Under the pieces are notes generated by a model, which was not told the origin of the DNA, ran no database searches, and saw only the letters and a program-made list of their open reading frames with translations. Of a stretch of DNA of 64,000 nt, positions 60,401 to 64,000 are shown piece after piece (position 1 is the first letter of the stretch; every line of letters starts with the position of its first letter). A program made the position numbers and the translations under genes. The DNA is from Rhodoplanes sp963724735 (lineage in GTDB: Bacteria > Pseudomonadota > Alphaproteobacteria > Rhizobiales > Xanthobacteraceae), in the NCBI GenBank assembly GCA_963724735.1, contig CAVRVX010000007.1, positions 41,248-105,247 on the forward strand. Reading direction: 5' to 3'.

Positions 60401-61134
60401 ATGACTGCGCAATCGTCACATGCCAGCCCGATCCTAGTGACCGGCGCGGCTGGCGCTGTGGGTTCCATCGGCCGCAATCTCACTGAAATGCTGCTCGCCA
60501 AAGGGCACAAGGTGCGAGCCTTGGTGCGCCGGGAGGATGAACGCGCCGAGGCTCTGCGCCACTCGGTGCCGAGGTCATGCAAGGCGACCTGACCGACCTC
60601 ACCGCGATGCACCGCGCGATTGAAGGTTGCCCGAGGGTCTATTTCGGCATGTCGGTTTCGGCCGATTACCTGACGGCCACGGTCAACACCGCCGCCGTGG
60701 CGCGCCACCACGGCGTCGGAGTTTTCGTGAACATGTCTCAGATGACCGTCACGCAGATGAGCATCACCGAGAGCACCGACAGCCCGCAGCACAAACTGCA
60801 CTGGCTGGCGGAACAGGCTTTGTCCTGGTCGGGCCTCCCGGTCGTCACCATGCGACCCACGGTCTTCCTCGAAGGGTTTTTCCGGCTTTTCGCTGCCCCG
60901 GGCGTGCGGGAAGCCGACGAACTGGCGCTGCCAATGGGCGGTGGCAAAACCTCGCCGATCTCGGCTGTGGACGTGGCGCGAGCCGTATCGGTCGTCCTCG
61001 AGGATCCCACGCCGCACATCGGCCAGATCTACAATCTGACCGGTTTTAAATCGGCCGATCTGATGCCACATCTTCTCAGACAGGGGCCTGTCGCCTCAGC
61101 CGCCCCGCCTCCATTCCCGCCTAGCGGGTTCGTT
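60401..61134 (+). pseudogene. NmrA/SDR-type NAD(P)-binding reductase, frameshifted and cut by an intron
   Basis: Frame 1 (60401-60560) begins MTAQSSHASPILVTGAAGAV and has the Rossmann GAAGAVGSIGRNL and VRALVRREDERAEALR. Frame 2 continues LGAEVMQGDLTDLTAMHRAI, VYFGMSVSADY, VFVNMSQM, VTMRPTVFLEGFF and GQIYNLTGFKSADLM; a one-base change at about 60560 links them. The coding part then degenerates, and a group II intron begins at 61135. The C-terminal substrate-binding part is missing. It resembles NmrA-like NAD(P)H-binding reductases. Confidence 0.78.
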
Positions 61135-63075
61135 GTGTGCCGGGCATGTTCGGCAGCTTGGAGGTGCAAGTCCTCCACCCAACCTGATGGAGGTGAAGGG
61201 TTAGCGATGCGCAAGGGCTATCGCCGCGAGGCGATGTCTGAAGGAAGCGCGGAGCAAACGTGCGAGTTGATGGACAAGAACCGGATACAAGGCGCGAGCG
61301 TCGGACGAGCAGGCAACGTACTGCGAAGTCCATATCCATCAAGGACGCGAGGCGTAGATCCGGCAACTGTGCACGGAAGGCGGCTGAACTTACCCGGGAG
61401 ATCTGCTCTGTGTCGCTTCGGCGACTGGGGCCGCCGAGAGGCGCCTGACCGCAGGGCAGAAGTCAGCAGAGGGCGTATTAGGCCATGTCGTCGGCAAGGT
61501 TAGTGAGGCACTCCGAGACCGAAAGGTGGAGCAAACAGATAGGCCGAGCCGGAAACGAGGACTGAAGGCCCGAACGAGAGAAGTGGCAAGTAGGACATGA
61601 ACCTCGAGAGCGACAAGCGGCTGAATATCCAGTTGAGACTGGACTTCTCGTCGCCGCCGACGGGTGAAGCCCGGCAGGCGGGACGTGAAGACATTGAAAT
61701 CGCCCCCGGCGGTGAATGAGCCCGAACGCCCAGCCGATACGAATCAAATCATGGAGGAAGCATGTGAGCGAGGGAATCTGAAGGAAGCACTGCGGCAGGT
61801 GAAGGGCAACAAAGGTAGCGCAGGCATCGACGAGATGACGGTCGATCAACTTGGCGACTATCTGAAGCAGCACTGGCCAGTCATTCGGGGGCAATTGTTG
61901 AACGGAACCTACGAACCGAAACCGGTGCGACGGGTGGAAATCCCGAAGCCGGATGGAGGAGGGGTGCGAAAGCTTGGCATCCCAACCGTACTGGATCGCT
62001 TTATCCAGCAAGCGGTGATGCAGGTTCTGCAAAGACGATGGGACCCGACGTTCTCCCCACACAGCTATGGGTTCCGACCGGGACGGTCGGCGCATCAAGC
62101 CGTGGCTCATGCTCAGCAGTATATCGCGGCAGGCTACGGATGGGTGATTGATCTCGATTTGGAAAAATTTTTTGATCGGGTCAATCACGACAAACTGATG
62201 GCGCAGATTGCCAAACGCGTCGAGGACAAGCGGCTGTTGAAACTCATCCGGGCATTCCTGAGTACCGGAGTGATGGAGAACGGGCTGGTCAGTCCAAGCG
62301 TGGAAGGGACCCCGCAAGGCGGTCCGCTTTCGCCACTGCTGAGCAACGTCGTGCTCGATGAACTCGATCGCGAGCTGGAGCGCCGCGGACACCGCTTCGT
62401 GAGATATGCGGACGATGCCAATATCTACGTCCGCAGCGAACGGGCGGGTTTGCGGGTGATGGAGAGCATCAAACAATTCATCACACAAAAGCTGAAGCTC
62501 AAAGTGAACGAGGCAAAGAGCGCGGCGGCGCGACCGCAGGAACGGAAGTTCCTTGAGTTCAGCTTCACGGCTGGTCCGGACGTCAAGCGCACGATTGCGC
62601 CAAAGGCTCTGGAACGGTTCAGGCGGCGAATCCGGGAGATCACGCGAAGGGCCAAGGGCGTCAGCATCAAAACGACAATGGAAGAGCTGGCTTTGTTTAT
62701 GCGGGGCTGGCGAGGCTATTTCGGCTTCTGCGAAACGCCTGAGGTGTTGATCGCCCTCACTCGCTGGGTCCGGCTGCGACTGCGGGCCGCTCTCTGGCGG
62801 CAGTGGAAAACACCACGGCGTCGGCGAGCGGCGCTGGTCGCAAACGGGGTTCCGGAGCGCACGGCAAACAATGCTGCCGGTAGCGGCCGTGGCCCCTGGC
62901 GCCTAGCCCGGAGCAGAGCCCTCTCCTTAGGGCTCTCCAATGCGCACTTCAGATCGCTTGGCCTCCTGTCCTTGTTCGGTGCGTGTTAGCCAAACTCTCG
63001 AACCGCCATGGTACGGACCCGTATGCCTGGTGGTGTGGGAGGGGCGGCACCGCGAGGTGTCCCCCCTATCCCGAT
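61135..63075 (+). mobile_element. Group II intron with intron-encoded protein
   Basis: The 5' end GTGTGCCGGGCATG and GGTGCAAGTCCTCCAC (domain I) fit bacterial group II introns. The reverse transcriptase lies in domain IV; domain V is recognisable at 63000-63038 (GAACCGCC ... GTACGGACCCGTATGC ... GGTGGTGTGGGAGGGG), and the 3' end is near CCCTATCCCGAT (63075). Directly upstream, CCCGCCTAGCGGGTTCGTT (61115-61134) forms a small hairpin with a T-rich tail, the kind of site used by introns that insert next to terminators. Confidence 0.88.
61664..62989 (+). CDS. ltrA: Group II intron reverse transcriptase/maturase
   Basis: The 441-residue protein has RT blocks NKGSAGIDEMTVDQL, KPDGGGVRKLGIPTVLDRFI, YGFRPGRSAHQAV, DLDLEKFFDRVNHDKLM, GTPQGGPLSPLLSNVVLDEL, the catalytic RYADDANIYV (YADD, about 247) and KLKVNEAKSA, then a maturase X domain (MRGWRGYFGFCETP). 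There is no evident endonuclease domain after X. One family position usually reads FLGFSF but is FLEFSF here. The GTG at 61664 is the likely start; no frameshift is seen, so the intron may still splice and move. Confidence 0.92.
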   Translation: MKPGRRDVKTLKSPPAVNEPERPADTNQIMEEACERGNLKEALRQVKGNKGSAGIDEMTVDQLGDYLKQHWPVIRGQLLNGTYEPKPVRRVEIPKPDGGGVRKLGIPTVLDRFIQQAVMQVLQRRWDPTFSPHSYGFRPGRSAHQAVAHAQQYIAAGYGWVIDLDLEKFFDRVNHDKLMAQIAKRVEDKRLLKLIRAFLSTGVMENGLVSPSVEGTPQGGPLSPLLSNVVLDELDRELERRGHRFVRYADDANIYVRSERAGLRVMESIKQFITQKLKLKVNEAKSAAARPQERKFLEFSFTAGPDVKRTIAPKALERFRRRIREITRRAKGVSIKTTMEELALFMRGWRGYFGFCETPEVLIALTRWVRLRLRAALWRQWKTPRRRRAALVANGVPERTANNAAGSGRGPWRLARSRALSLGLSNAHFRSLGLLSLFGAC

Positions 63076-63214
63076 CAATGGCACTTTGGTGCCGATTTAG
63101 CATGTCCGCTCCCACGGTGAGTTTGAGGGGATAAGCGAACTCATCGCGGACGCCGCGAAAACGGCGTTCATGACCCGGCGCGCTTCCGCACACCGGGACA
63201 ACGTCGCACTGCGC
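63076..63214. other. Short spacer between intron and lutC
   Basis: No gene. The tRNA-Val 3' half expected at an island's right end is not present here. Small palindromes (GGACGCCGCGAAAACGGCGT, about 63148-63167) could act as a stop for lutC transcripts, which run toward it. Confidence 0.4.
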
Positions 63215-63910
63215 TCATTGGTTCGGCGGCACATCGGCAGCCCCCATCAAGATAACGTGCAGCCGGCGCGGGCCATGCGCCCCTAAAATGAGGGTCTGTT
63301 CGATATCGGCGGAGCGCGACGGACCCGTTATGAGGTTGATCGCCCGCGGCAGACCCTCGGCGCCGAACTGGTCGCGCAGGCGCGCCAACACGCTCTCGTA
63401 AGCGCCGACCACCGTCTCGGCGGCGACGACGACGATGTGATTGTCGGGCAGGAAGTTGAGCGTGGTCGGGTTGTCCGCGCCCGACAGCAGGACGAGGGTG
63501 CCGGTCTCCGCCGCTGCGCCATAGGCATGCGAGATCGCGACCAAATCGTCTCCCCCGGTAGCTCCAACGGCAACCGTAAGCGAAGGCTCGCGCTGCCATG
63601 GCGCGGCGGCGAGCGTGGGATCGGCGCCGCGCTTGAGCGCAAGCGGCAAATTGTGGCCCCGGAGGTACTGAGCGACCGCGGCGGGCAGGTCGTCGATTGA
63701 CGCGATGCGCTGCGTGGTGCCGGACACCGCCTCGACCTTGCTCACGAACAAGGCGATCCGCTCAACCATGCCGAGCTGGCCTCGCTGGGGAATGACGCCG
63801 CGCGGATGGTCCCGCAGCCGGTCTTGCACTGCCTTGCGGCGGGGCTCCTCAGCGCCGGACACGCCGAGCGCGCGGCGGATCGAGGCGAACACGAGGTCGC
63901 GTGCGCTCAT
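63215..63910 (-). CDS. lutC: LutC/YkgG-family lactate utilisation protein
   Basis: The 231-residue LUD-domain protein starts MSARDLVFASIRRALGV. The domain has SLTVAVGATGGDDLVAISHAYGAAAETGTLVL (about 110-140), NFLPDNHIVVVAAE (about 152-165) and a C-terminal NLITGPSRSADIEQTLILGAHGPRRLHVILM, the conserved GPSRTADIE-type motif of LutC. It is the non-haem, non-Fe-S subunit of the LutABC L-lactate oxidase. Its ATG overlaps the lutB stop (ATGA at 63907-63910). Confidence 0.93.
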   Translation of the reverse strand: MSARDLVFASIRRALGVSGAEEPRRKAVQDRLRDHPRGVIPQRGQLGMVERIALFVSKVEAVSGTTQRIASIDDLPAAVAQYLRGHNLPLALKRGADPTLAAAPWQREPSLTVAVGATGGDDLVAISHAYGAAAETGTLVLLSGADNPTTLNFLPDNHIVVVAAETVVGAYESVLARLRDQFGAEGLPRAINLITGPSRSADIEQTLILGAHGPRRLHVILMGAADVPPNQ

Positions 63911-64000
63911 GTGCGGCTCCGATCGCGCCACTGCGTCTGGAAGGTTGCGCCCTGGGGCGCGGGCAGATCGCGGTGCTTCGTCCATCCCGCGGCGAGCGGG
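63907..64000 (-). CDS. lutB: LutB, C-terminal end (5' end outside window)
   Basis: On the minus strand the frame open from the window edge encodes PLAAGWTKHRDLPAPQGATF then QTQWRDRSRT and a TGA (63907-63909) that overlaps the lutC ATG. GWT-HRDLPAPqg-tF--QW is the normal C-terminus of LutB, the Fe-S subunit of the lactate utilisation complex. The overlap shows the lutBC operon is intact here. Confidence 0.85.
   Translation of the reverse strand, partial: PLAAGWTKHRDLPAPQGATFQTQWRDRSRT

Larger units (their letters stand above)
54729..63075. mobile_element. Decaying integrated island inserted in tRNA-Val
   Basis: Starting at the split tRNA the segment holds a frameshifted integrase, an unknown gene, two HTH proteins, a second integrase and then fragments of a DNA methyltransferase, a DUF5681-like protein, a cytochrome P460 and an NmrA-type reductase, plus a group II intron. 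Codon use is somewhat less GC-skewed and genes are mostly broken. The right boundary is uncertain: it may be at the second integrase (58717), at the intron (63075) or outside the window, since the tRNA 3' half was not found. Confidence 0.6.

Noticed and set aside
59998..61071. 357-residue minus-strand frame opposite the reductase pseudogene
   Set aside because: Antisense to recognisable NmrA motifs; no family features of its own.

Overview
The window looks like a chromosomal segment of a GC-rich alphaproteobacterium, most likely a member of the Hyphomicrobiales near Nitrobacteraceae/Xanthobacteraceae. The indicators are a 41-residue cysteine-free L36, CpdR, an RNase E with a huge acidic insert in its S1 region, a glnB-glnA pair behind a sigma-54 type promoter, and a clpP-clpX-lon cluster. 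All assignments rest on reading the sequence and on knowledge of families; no database search was run.

Layout. 1-1.9 kb: the tail of one transposase, then a complete IS5-type element with an 8-bp target duplication. 2.2-9.9 kb: an MFS transporter, a HisN-like phosphatase, a phosphohexomutase, an N-formylglutamate amidohydrolase-like enzyme, CpdR, two tRNAs, rpmJ, a TPR lipoprotein-like/secreted protein and a CoA-binding protein whose 3' end lies in a 45-bp tandem repeat. 10.2-18.3 kb: a cell-wall block (PBP1A, AmiC) beside RNase E, which has a long leader with a strongly SD-driven 26-residue ORF. 18.4-25.8 kb: an aldolase/dehydrogenase plus an LsrF-like aldolase, an enoyl-CoA hydratase coupled to a small membrane protein, a thioesterase and rplM-rpsI. 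26-33 kb: YjbQ, an overlapping four-gene phosphatase/Tat protein/ABC exporter operon, a decayed TPP enzyme and a carboxymuconolactone-decarboxylase-like protein. 33-36.3 kb: glnB-glnA and PPK2.

36.3-43.6 kb is a graveyard of surface functions. A glycosyltransferase-like gene is cleanly cut by an IS4-family element (9-bp target duplication; the reading frame is restored when the IS is removed). A YadA-like trimeric autotransporter gene is broken by two truncated IS630 copies and at least four single-base frameshifts. 43.8-47.7 kb: NAD(P)HX repair enzyme, then a histidine kinase whose membrane sensor has the Asp/Cys/His spacing of the plant ethylene receptor, with its response regulator, and a tRNA-Leu.

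47.7-54.5 kb is a protein-quality-control block: tig (in three frames), a previously unflagged stand-alone ClpX-type zinc-binding-domain protein, clpP, clpX and lon. CpdR, a known ClpXP adaptor, is also in the window at 7.3 kb. 54.7-63.1 kb is an integrated, decaying island beginning inside a tRNA-Val(UAC): a frameshifted integrase, HTH proteins, a second integrase, fragments of a DNA methyltransferase, a DUF5681-like protein and a cytochrome P460, and an NmrA-type reductase pseudogene cut by a group II intron with its reverse transcriptase. The window closes with lutC and the end of lutB.

The candidates most worth following are the stand-alone ClpX zinc-domain protein between tig and clpP, the ethylene-receptor-like kinase, the phosphatase/ABC operon and the rne leader ORF.
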